DNA of 19,278 bases, from positions 1 to 19,278 of the forward strand of contig CAYMEK010000074.1 in assembly GCA_964389305.1 (NCBI GenBank), given 5' to 3'. Below the pieces are notes generated by a model that saw only the letters and a program-made list of their open reading frames with translations, searched no databases and was not told the origin of the DNA. The position numbers were made by a program, and so were the translations under genes. This DNA is from CAYMEK01 sp964389305. Lineage in GTDB: Bacteria > Spirochaetota > Spirochaetia > SZUA-6 > DRHE01. Positions 8,301 to 13,904 of the stretch are shown here, piece by piece. Position 1 is the stretch's first letter. The number at the start of each line of letters is the position of its first letter.

Positions 8301-8876
8301 GACCTGTACCTCAAGGCGGCGAACAACCGCTACGCCGACTCCGACCTGGATTACAAGATGGGTTACATTCACTATGCGGCCGATCGATACGAGGAGGCGC
8401 TGCTCAGCTTCTCCAAGGTGGTGGACGAGAAGCCTACGAACGAAAACGCCCTGTACGCCCTGGCCAACAGCCTGTACCTGCGGGGGTACTACTCCTCGGC
8501 TCAAGGCTACTATCTGCGGCTCTTGAACCTGCTGGAGGCCCGGGAGGAGCGTATTCCGCTGCTGCAGATCTACAAGAATCCCGAGCACCAGGCCCTGGAG
8601 GAGGACATCATGAAGGTCTACAATAATCTCGGCGTGACCTTGAAGCGGCTCGCGGACCGGAGCCGGGACCCCGAGAAAGATTCGAAGGCCCTGGTGAACA
8701 TGACCTTCTCTTCGGAGCGTTTCGACCTCCTGTCCCGGGACCCGCAGACCGCCGAGCGGGGCCTGACCAGGAACCTGGCCTACCTGAATCAGCGGGGAGT
8801 GTTGTACCCGGCCTCCGACTTCGAGCTGCAGATCTACTCCCGCCTGCCTATCGATCCGGAAGCCCCAAGCTTTTAG
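5394..8876 (+). CDS. flcA: FlcA-like periplasmic flagellar collar protein (acidic region, one TM, TPRs)
   Basis: About 1160 residues if the N-run is 100 bases long. The order is: short N-terminus (MPTLQEVEQFKTILNELGDE), very acidic Pro/Glu/Ala-rich region to about residue 513 with many F-x-(L/M/F)-P motifs, a folded segment about 514-605 (TFTEKQFSAIRRSLSRLPRN), one membrane helix at about 614-636 (LARVVLLSLLFLGLLGFLGY), then helical repeats of TPR type to the end (for example AIHYQLARYYRRVND, DYKMGYIHYAADRYEEALLS, ALYALANSLYLRGYYSSAQG). A cytoplasmic N-terminus, one TM and periplasmic TPRs is the layout of the spirochaete collar protein FlcA (BB0326 in Borrelia), needed for collar and stator assembly; the name is an inference from layout, not an alignment. 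ATG at 5394 has AGGGA just upstream. The stop is TAG. Confidence 0.62.
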   Translation: MPTLQEVEQFKTILNELGDEPEVLAERGEEIEDVPPPEQGLPAGLSDLLETEEQAGTPGAXXXXXXXXXXXXXXXXXXXXXXXXXXXXXXXXXXEAAGPPAGREAPAAEEQIDLSGLASEEEIAGLDILEGLEFPSEEQTPGEPEAPAEKPADVTFPVEELETPEAPLPGETAPPEAAEPAEGEEEALELPEEFQLPEAEEGEQAPAGQAFPPQAPPPEALETGEEPQAAAEVDEFAIPPGLIEPSEGEDLGLPEGEAQAPGGEGEAGEGEFELPEMPGFDLENLEVEGPQPGEAEAQAEEPEPAGEEAFEFPVEEGPAEEPFEMPPVEEAAGEEAFEMPPPEQAPPEQAFGEEAFELPEDFQLPAEGFEEAAVEEPAEAEPSEEEADFLRVLQEEIFPGEEAPGEAEAVQAPEEAAAAAAPSPETPVAEQAPSEAAFAKGEQVELEAEAEAPEAAEEFALEEFSLEGLGEPFAVEEPQKAEEAAPAAAEELPAEEAGIEEEVPEQAAAAGAEEITFTEKQFSAIRRSLSRLPRNLKLAIEELIAERGLAGEELRSLLALLIEGAAPVAIAGQVSRLTGRRIVLPKSFERLSGIAFEEERRTFAYAFRENILPLARVVLLSLLFLGLLGFLGYRYVYKPLYANHLYRQGYRQIAKERYRMANDSFDRATSTWLFKSWFYRYADAFTGQRQYQLAAEKYDQLLDRFPADRRGILDYSYLLTHHLAGYEKADALLEELLEENMRDRDALLAKGDNFLEWAEEDPSRYADARFAYASIIDYYGERDEVLLRMMRYFIRTDKLQETVTLKAYLDSRRKPDVEPELYASTYAELSGYWMDKNRYDQVQDMLFKAMDVKPDVPAIHYQLARYYRRVNDPGEEELALDTAIGLLERMQPLDKKHLAMLIDAHNRRGETFWRREEYLLAEEHFQRSIAMIEDAQRRRIFGPRKEFGLVYKNYGDIYYYVSHDLEPALDLYLKAANNRYADSDLDYKMGYIHYAADRYEEALLSFSKVVDEKPTNENALYALANSLYLRGYYSSAQGYYLRLLNLLEAREERIPLLQIYKNPEHQALEEDIMKVYNNLGVTLKRLADRSRDPEKDSKALVNMTFSSERFDLLSRDPQTAERGLTRNLAYLNQRGVLYPASDFELQIYSRLPIDPEAPSF
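5575..5674. other. Assembly gap of 100 N inside the FlcA-like gene
   Basis: Exactly 100 N, the conventional placeholder for a gap. The reading frame continues across it, but since 100 is not a multiple of three and the true length may be unknown, the number of residues here is uncertain. It falls in the repetitive, GC-rich acidic region, where assembly commonly fails. Confidence 0.97.
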
Positions 8877-8958
8877 GCCGGCGGAGCCAAAGCTCCCAGA
8901 TTCTGACTTCCCCTATGGCAGCCCGGTATTTTTGCGCTCCTCAAGGAAAGGGGCGGTA

Positions 8959-10050
8959 TCAGACCGTTACCATCCAGCCGTAGCGGTCTTCGAGTAAACC
9001 GTACTGGATCCCTTTGAGGGTCTTCAGCGCGTGGGTGGTGAACTCGCCCATCCTGCCGTTCCCGAAAACCACCTCTTCGCCCCGGTGGGTGATCGACTCG
9101 ATGTAGGTGACCCCAGCGGCCGTGCCGCTGGCGAACGCCTCCCGGGCTTCGGCGAAGACCTCCTCCACCGAGATGCGCCGCTCCTCGGTCTTAAGGCCCC
9201 TGTCCCGGGCGATCTGCAGGACCGAGAGTCGGGTAATCCCGGGGAGGATGGTGTCCTCCAGGGAGGGGGTGACCAGGGTGCCGTCTTTCAGCAGGAAGAA
9301 GAGGTTGCAGGAGGAGCCCTCCTCGAAGTACTTCTGCTCCTCCGCGTCGAGGAACAGGGCTTCCATGTAGCCCTGGTTCTCTGCTTCCTTCTTGGCCAGG
9401 GCGCTGGTCACGTAGTTGGAGGCGCATTTGATCCAACCCGTGCCGCCGCGGTGCGCCCGCACGCGGCTGGTGGTCACCGCTTTGGAGCTGCCCGGCTTGA
9501 AGTAGGAGCCTACCGGAGTGCTGATGATGATCACCCAGGGGTGAGAGCTCAAGGAGACCCCGATCCCGGCTTCGCTGTAGGCAAAGGGGCGGATGTAGAC
9601 CGAATGCCCGGAAACGAAGTCCTCCTTTTCCCAGGCCGCATCGTAGCTGGGCGCAAAGCCCAGCTCCCGGTTGCGTTTCACCACCTCCCGGACAGCCTTG
9701 AGGAACAGCTCCTCCGGGTAGGGAGGCATCAGCAGGCCTTTCATAGAGCTGGCCATACGTCTGGCGTTCCCCTCCGGACGGAATATCTTCAGAGAGCCGT
9801 CTTTCTGCGGGAAAGCCTTCAGGCCTTCGAAGCAGCCCAGCCCGTACTGGGTCGTATAGTTGACCAGGGGCAACTCGGGGAAGGAGTTGCGCCTGGCCAG
9901 CAGCTCCCGCTTCTCCTCCTCCGGCAGGGACGCCTCCTCCTGCGGGCTCAGGTGCTCCTTTTCCACGTATCTCTCTTCCCAGCGATCCTGCGGACCGTAT
10001 TTGGCCAGGTAGACCCAGGGATAGATCTCCAGTGTAAATCCTTTGGCCAT
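8959..10050 (-). CDS. ilvE: Branched-chain amino acid aminotransferase (class IV PLP)
   Basis: Transfers the amino group between glutamate and the keto acids of Leu, Ile and Val, the last step in their synthesis. 363 residues. Fold-type IV features: LVNYTTQYGLGCFEGLKAF at 62-80, IFRPEGNARRMASS at 89-102, VYIRPFAYSEAGIGV at 151-165, the PLP lysine at about 208 in TGWIKCASNY, YFEEGSSCNLFF at 241-252 and LPGITRLSVLQIA at 269-281. I chose ATG at 10050 (MAKGFTLEIY), not the upstream start at 10113, because GAGGAG lies seven bases before it and the promoter at 10085-10113 would otherwise sit inside the coding region. It stands alone, convergent with the FlcA-like gene and divergent from the small gene at 10198. 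Confidence 0.92.
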   Translation of the reverse strand: MAKGFTLEIYPWVYLAKYGPQDRWEERYVEKEHLSPQEEASLPEEEKRELLARRNSFPELPLVNYTTQYGLGCFEGLKAFPQKDGSLKIFRPEGNARRMASSMKGLLMPPYPEELFLKAVREVVKRNRELGFAPSYDAAWEKEDFVSGHSVYIRPFAYSEAGIGVSLSSHPWVIIISTPVGSYFKPGSSKAVTTSRVRAHRGGTGWIKCASNYVTSALAKKEAENQGYMEALFLDAEEQKYFEEGSSCNLFFLLKDGTLVTPSLEDTILPGITRLSVLQIARDRGLKTEERRISVEEVFAEAREAFASGTAAGVTYIESITHRGEEVVFGNGRMGEFTTHALKTLKGIQYGLLEDRYGWMVTV

Positions 10051-10084
10051 TGTGCAGCTCCTCGTTCCGGTGGTATCGCTCCCT

Positions 10085-10113
10085 ATACTATCGAGGCCCG
10101 TTGGGGCGGTCAA
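10085..10113 (-). promoter_or_regulatory. Sigma70-type promoter of ilvE
   Basis: On the minus strand: TTGACC (10113-10108), 17-base spacer, TAGTAT (10090-10085). It predicts a transcript start near 10078 and a leader of about 28 bases holding GAGGAG, which fixes the translation start at 10050. Confidence 0.6.
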
Positions 10114-10197
10114 GCTTCAAAGAGGCTGCGGCTTTGTGGAACGAGAAGCAAAAAAAGCTAACCGGAATCGCGGTGACAGGTCGATGATAGTACCAGA

Positions 10198-10494
10198 ATG
10201 AACAACACCAGGGACCATATCGTCTTCTTCTTTGCTCAGAAGATGTACTACCTGGAACGGATCGGGAAGACCGAAGCCTACAACCGGCTTCTCGATTTGT
10301 TCGAGCAGATCAACCTCGACGGACTTCTGAACTACCTTACCCGCTACTACTCCGTGGACATTTCCCGCGAGCTGGACGACTTCTTCCTCGAGGAGGGCGA
10401 GCTGGTGTTCCTCAGCAGGCGCGGCGACTACCGCTACAAGCACGTGTACCGCGACGATAAACTCTGGCTGGTGGGGATCGAGCTGCTGGAGTAG
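10198..10494 (+). CDS. Small protein of unknown function (98 aa)
   Basis: I do not recognise this protein. It is charged and aromatic-rich (FFFAQKMYYLERIGKTEAYNR, then YLTRYYSVDISRELDDFFLEE, RRGDYRYKHVYRDDKLW), with no signal peptide, membrane segment or cysteine, so probably a soluble cytoplasmic helical protein. Coding is supported by strong G/C bias at third positions like its neighbours and by length. ATG at 10198 is the only start after an in-frame TGA, but no Shine-Dalgarno is visible near it; M15 or M16 are less likely alternatives. It is divergent from ilvE (147 bases between starts) and 90 bases before the mannose-1-phosphate guanylyltransferase gene on the same strand, so it could share a transcript with it. 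Confidence 0.72.
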   Translation: MNNTRDHIVFFFAQKMYYLERIGKTEAYNRLLDLFEQINLDGLLNYLTRYYSVDISRELDDFFLEEGELVFLSRRGDYRYKHVYRDDKLWLVGIELLE

Positions 10495-10555
10495 CCGCCT
10501 GCCCGCCTCATCCGATCCGCTCCTCAAAAACTGGTTTCTGTAGTACACTGGCTCC

Positions 10556-10591
10556 ATGATCAATCCCATCCCCTGGAAAGCACGGTGGTAA
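10556..10591 (+). other. Possible 11-codon upstream ORF overlapping the manC start
   Basis: ATG at 10556 opens an 11-residue frame (MINPIPWKARW) whose TAA at 10589-10591 lies just past the GTG start at 10585. If translated it would bring ribosomes to that start by coupling. There is no clear ribosome site before it, so this is only a possibility. Confidence 0.25.
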
Positions 10592-11697
10592 GGCACGCCG
10601 TAATCCTGGCCGGAGGGGCCGGCACCCGTCTCTGGCCGGCCTCTACCGAGAAGCATCCCAAGCAGTTCCTCGACCTCGCCCAGGGGCGGAGCCTTTTCGC
10701 CCTGACCCTGGAACGGGCCGTCGGGCTCGGCATCGAGGGATTCATCTGTGTGGTGACCCATCGAGACCACGCGCGGGCGATCTCCCGCCAGTGTGCGGCG
10801 TTGCTGCGCAAGCTCCCCTTTCCCGCCAACCGGATTGTGATTCTTCCCGAGCCTCAGGCCAGGAACACGGCGCCGGCCATAGCTCTGGCCTGCTGTTTCC
10901 TGAAGGCGCAGGGATCGGAGGGAGATACGCTGCTGGTCATGCCCGCCGATCACACCGTAAGCCCTTCGGCCACCTTCGCCGAGGACGTTGAAACTGCGGA
11001 GCGCCTGGCCGCCGAAGGATGGCTGGTGACTTTCGGAATAACCCCCGAGCGGCCGGAGACCGGCTACGGCTACGTGGAGATTGCCGGGCGGCTCGCCGGA
11101 GGATTCAAGGCGGCAAGGTTCAAGGAGAAACCGGATATCGAGACCGCCCGGGCGTTTCTGCGGCGGGGCGGTCACTACTGGAACTCCGGGATGTTCGCCT
11201 TCCGGGTGGACCGCTTCCTGGGCGAGCTGGAGAGGCACGCTCCCGAAGTGGCCAAGCCGTTCCTCTCCGCACCTCTGCCCGGCCCGCCCGCAACGGCTCA
11301 ACCGGGCAACGGCCCTGTTTTCGCCGGCGCGGAGGAAACACTGGCGTCGATCTACCGGCAAACCCCGGGCATATCCATCGACTACGCGCTGATGGAGAGA
11401 AGCAACCGCTGCGCGGTGGTGCCGGCCCGCTTCTCCTGGAGCGACGTGGGTAGCTGGGACGTGGTGGCCGAGCTGTTCGGACCGGAGCTGGCCGAAGGCC
11501 AGGCCCGGGACCTGGTGTCGGTACAGGCTGCGGGAAACTTCGTGTTCTCCGACATCCCGGTCACCCTGGCCGGCGTAGAAGACCTGGTCGTAGTGGTGAA
11601 AAACGGCGCCCTGCTGATCTGCCGCCGGGGGCAGACCCAGCTGGTCAGGGAGGTGGTGCAGGCTCTGAGAGACGCCGGGCGGGAGGATCTTTTGTAG
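10585..11697 (+). CDS. manC: Mannose-1-phosphate guanylyltransferase (GTP)
   Basis: Makes GDP-mannose from mannose-1-phosphate and GTP, a donor for glycans and a precursor of GDP-fucose. 370 residues, the length of single-domain forms without the fused isomerase. Seen: signature LAGGAGTRLWPASTEKHPKQF at about 8-28, LPEPQARNTAPAIALA near 89-104, VMPADHTV with the metal-site Asp, GITPERPETGYGYVE, FKEKPD, YWNSGMFAFRV, and SWSDVGSWDVV near the end. The start is GTG at 10585 (MVRHAVILAGG), with GGAAAG four bases before it; the homologous region begins at once, so there is no room for a later start. The upstream ATG at 10556 is in another frame. No other sugar-nucleotide genes are nearby. The stop is TAG; I see no T-rich terminator in the 70 bases before the convergent gene. 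Confidence 0.93.
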   Translation: MVRHAVILAGGAGTRLWPASTEKHPKQFLDLAQGRSLFALTLERAVGLGIEGFICVVTHRDHARAISRQCAALLRKLPFPANRIVILPEPQARNTAPAIALACCFLKAQGSEGDTLLVMPADHTVSPSATFAEDVETAERLAAEGWLVTFGITPERPETGYGYVEIAGRLAGGFKAARFKEKPDIETARAFLRRGGHYWNSGMFAFRVDRFLGELERHAPEVAKPFLSAPLPGPPATAQPGNGPVFAGAEETLASIYRQTPGISIDYALMERSNRCAVVPARFSWSDVGSWDVVAELFGPELAEGQARDLVSVQAAGNFVFSDIPVTLAGVEDLVVVVKNGALLICRRGQTQLVREVVQALRDAGREDLL

Positions 11698-11767
11698 GGG
11701 AGAGACCGCAGGCCGGAATGGGGCAAAGAGTCCCGCCCTAGGGCCGGCAGGCTCACACGGGCGGAGG

Positions 11768-12724
11768 CTACGGGACTTTCTCCTCGACCCGGGCGAAAAG
11801 CTCGATAACCCGCACCAGCTCGTCACGCAGGCGGCTGCTCAACTGAAGGGGACAATCGCCTCCCGCACCGGCCGCAGAGCACAGTACCCGGTAGACCCGG
11901 TGCTCTCTTTCCACCAGGGAGAGAAACTCATCCTTCTGCCTGTACAGGTTCACCAGGATGCTGCGGGTCTTGTACTTGTCCTCCCGGGTAAAGGCCAGGG
12001 TCGAGCGCAGCCGGGATATATTCTGGGCCTGGGTGCTCAAAAAAGGCGAGAGCTCCTGAAGGGAAACCACGGCGAGCAGGTCCTGCCTGCTGTCCCGCTC
12101 CTGACGCCCCAGCTCTTCCTCCCTGAGGATAGCGGCGTAGTTTTTCTTGATGCTGTCGAGGATCCTGGCGAAGGTGGCTCGGAAGTTGGCCTGGAACACC
12201 GCTCGTTTTTCCGATTTGATCGTGGGCAGCAGCTCCGCCATCTTCTTTCTCTCCTTCTGGTAGATGCTGACCTGCATGAACACGTTCTTGACCGCGGGGT
12301 GGCGGCGAAAGGCGGGATCCCTTTCGATGCGGGCCCGCAGATCGGCCAGGACCGCGTTGATGTCGATATCGTCCACGCCTGCAGGTTCGCCCGCCCTGGC
12401 TTTGGGCAGCGCTATGGCTCCGGTGCACAGCAGCCTCTGCACCATGATCACGAACAGAAGGTCCTTCAGCGGTTCCTCGCGGGCCTGCAGCTCGGAGAAG
12501 CGCACCGACTGGAACTGCACGGCCTCCAGGGTGATAAAGGTCCTGCGCAGGACAACGTTCTTGTATTCCAGAAGCCCCTCTTCCACGGCCCAGCGCAGCT
12601 CTCCGGCGAGCCTCTGCAGCCGCTGAGGTTCCATGTTGAGGTGCTCTATGAGGGTATACTTATCCTTTCCGGCTTCCCGAAGATCGATCCAGTCTCCGCT
12701 GATCCGGCGTTCGAGGTCGTGCAT
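11768..12724 (-). CDS. Protein of unknown function, largely helical (318 aa)
   Basis: I do not recognise this protein. It has no signal peptide or clear membrane helix and is rich in Leu, Arg and Glu with heptad-like helices, for example DINAVLADLRARIERDPAFRR and SIKKNYAAILREEELGRQER. The sequence runs smoothly to TAG at 11768-11770 with third-position G/C bias, so it is a real gene. ATG at 12724 (MHDLERRISGD) has no Shine-Dalgarno, and a good promoter lies so close that the transcript may start at or just before the ATG, suggesting leaderless translation. An alternative is M31 (MEPQRLQ). It is followed by the convergent manC; the upstream lipoprotein gene on the same strand is 108 bases away. 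Confidence 0.75.
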   Translation of the reverse strand: MHDLERRISGDWIDLREAGKDKYTLIEHLNMEPQRLQRLAGELRWAVEEGLLEYKNVVLRRTFITLEAVQFQSVRFSELQAREEPLKDLLFVIMVQRLLCTGAIALPKARAGEPAGVDDIDINAVLADLRARIERDPAFRRHPAVKNVFMQVSIYQKERKKMAELLPTIKSEKRAVFQANFRATFARILDSIKKNYAAILREEELGRQERDSRQDLLAVVSLQELSPFLSTQAQNISRLRSTLAFTREDKYKTRSILVNLYRQKDEFLSLVEREHRVYRVLCSAAGAGGDCPLQLSSRLRDELVRVIELFARVEEKVP

Positions 12725-12732
12725 GCGAGGAT

Positions 12733-12761
12733 ATTGTATTTGCCAGCGGTAATATATTCAA
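12733..12761 (-). promoter_or_regulatory. Candidate promoter giving a near-leaderless transcript
   Basis: On the minus strand: TTGAAT (12761-12756), 17-base spacer, TACAAT (12738-12733). The ATG of the 318-residue protein begins nine positions after the -10 box, so the transcript would start at or within one to two bases of the start codon. Confidence 0.45.
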
Positions 12762-12832
12762 TTGCATAATGAAGAAGTGTTTCGCTGCTATGTCTGGATA
12801 TTTCCTAAGCAAACCTGGCCGCTACAAATACT

Positions 12833-13441
12833 TCAGAATCGGTAGGAAAACTCGAAGAGCCCCAGTTCCTCCTCTTTGCTCCTGTAAACCGGGATGTACA
12901 GCTCTGCTTCACCGTGGGTTGGAGTGTTGCCCAGGAACACCAGGTAGCCTTGCAGTGCGCCGTTTGCCGGAATTGTATATGAATTGGGCAGGACGTTCTT
13001 CTTGATGATGTTCTTCCTCTTTGATACGTAGGTCGCCTCGGTGTTCCGCTGCGAATCTTTGAACTGCCAGTAATCCTCCAGGCGAAACTGAGTGTACGGA
13101 GTTAGCGTTTTGCCCCCGTACTGAAGCTCGACCCGGTTCAGAAAAAACTGCACGGCTTGATCGCTGTGGTTTTCCAGGGTAAGCTCGAAAACCATGATCC
13201 GTTTGAACTGAGCGGAGTAGTAGTCACTGAGGAACGGATTCGCCTCTTTCCTGTACTTCGCGGCCAGGATTCCATCATCCATGAAGCCGACGGTAGCACG
13301 GAAATCATCAACCTCAGCTCTTTGGATCAAATTGCCCTTCAATTCGAGCGGCGGCCGACCGGTGAACAGACAACCGCTAAGAAAGAGCAACAGTGCGCTC
13401 AGTGTAACTAGCGGATAAAAAATTCGTCCTCGTACAGTCAC
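12833..13441 (-). CDS. Predicted lipoprotein of unknown function with Ig-like character
   Basis: 202 residues from GTG at 13441. The signal peptide MTVRGRIFYPLVTLSALLLF ends in lipobox LSGC, with lipidated Cys24. The mature part is beta-rich: IMVFELTLENHSDQAVQFFL, VELQYGGKTLTPYTQF, VLPNSYTIPANGALQGYLVF and a final LGLFEFSYRF; this pattern resembles small Ig-like domains of the DUF4352 type, where a strand ending in LVF follows a PANG-type turn. The function is unknown; it probably sits at the inner or outer membrane. The frame is open to 13645 and has an ATG at 13474, but that ATG lies within the -10 box. GTG 13441 has AGGAG eight bases before it and a strong promoter 25 bases upstream of it. 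Confidence 0.8.
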   Translation of the reverse strand: MTVRGRIFYPLVTLSALLLFLSGCLFTGRPPLELKGNLIQRAEVDDFRATVGFMDDGILAAKYRKEANPFLSDYYSAQFKRIMVFELTLENHSDQAVQFFLNRVELQYGGKTLTPYTQFRLEDYWQFKDSQRNTEATYVSKRKNIIKKNVLPNSYTIPANGALQGYLVFLGNTPTHGEAELYIPVYRSKEEELGLFEFSYRF

Positions 13442-13472
13442 TATTGCAGCTCCTGAGAGTATTGTCCGCTGC

Positions 13473-13501
13473 ATCTTAAAATAGAATCCAGTCGCTGTCA
13501 A
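13473..13501 (-). promoter_or_regulatory. Strong sigma70-type promoter of the lipoprotein gene
   Basis: On the minus strand: TTGACA (13501-13496), 17-base spacer, TAAGAT (13478-13473). The -35 is consensus. AGGAG at 13454-13450 then leads to GTG at 13441. Together they decide the start codon of the lipoprotein. Confidence 0.68.
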
Positions 13502-13607
13502 CGAAAGGCGGTAGCATGAAACGGTTTGGACATCCCCATGGCTCCTCACGTCCGGGCACCTTTGACCGTTCAGTCTGAAATCCTCCCTATATTGCGCACG
13601 ACAATGT

Positions 13608-13904
13608 TCAGCCCGTTGGGATCTCCCGGGCATCCTGCACGGCAAAGAGCTTGATTCCTTCCTCTTCGAAGCGGCTCTTCACCTCCGCCACTGCCTGGGC
13701 GATCTGCTCCGCCTCTGTTTCTCCGCAGTAGATGATGAGCAGGAAGTTCTCCTCCGGCCAGATCGGGTCGCCCAGCCTGGGATTCGAGCTCCCGACCCCC
13801 TGGACCGAGGGTATCTTGGTATAGAACCCCCCGACGCCCCTGCGCTTCATGGCCTCGAAGATATCCTCTTCCACCGAATGATTGGCGATGATTTCCATTC
13901 TCAT
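13608..13904 (-). CDS. PG0541-type PII-like protein associated with an RND transporter
   Basis: 98 residues with the ferredoxin-like fold pattern of PII-like proteins: MEIIANHSVEEDIFEAMKRR, then GVGGFYTKIPSVQGVGSSNP, a loop with LGDPIWPEENFLLIIYC, and a C-terminal half EQIAQAVAEVKSRF. The V-Q-G-x-G-S motif, the x-x-W-P segment and its position after an RND pump match the transporter-associated PG0541 family. The role is not established; regulation of the pump by a bound ligand is an inference. ATG at 13904 shares ATGA with the stop of the RND gene, so it is translationally coupled; M3 (MEII) is an alternative start. It is the last gene of the operon; I see no intrinsic terminator after it. 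Confidence 0.85.
   Translation of the reverse strand: MRMEIIANHSVEEDIFEAMKRRGVGGFYTKIPSVQGVGSSNPRLGDPIWPEENFLLIIYCGETEAEQIAQAVAEVKSRFEEEGIKLFAVQDAREIPTG

Noticed and set aside
8883..8896. Small hairpin GGAGC-CAAA-GCTCC between the FlcA-like gene and ilvE as a bidirectional terminator
   Set aside because: The stem is only five pairs and no T-run follows on either strand.
13442..13645. Longer form of the lipoprotein starting at 13645 or at ATG 13474
   Set aside because: The promoter at 13473-13501 lies inside such a form, and only the GTG at 13441 has a well-placed AGGAG and gives a normal lipoprotein signal peptide.
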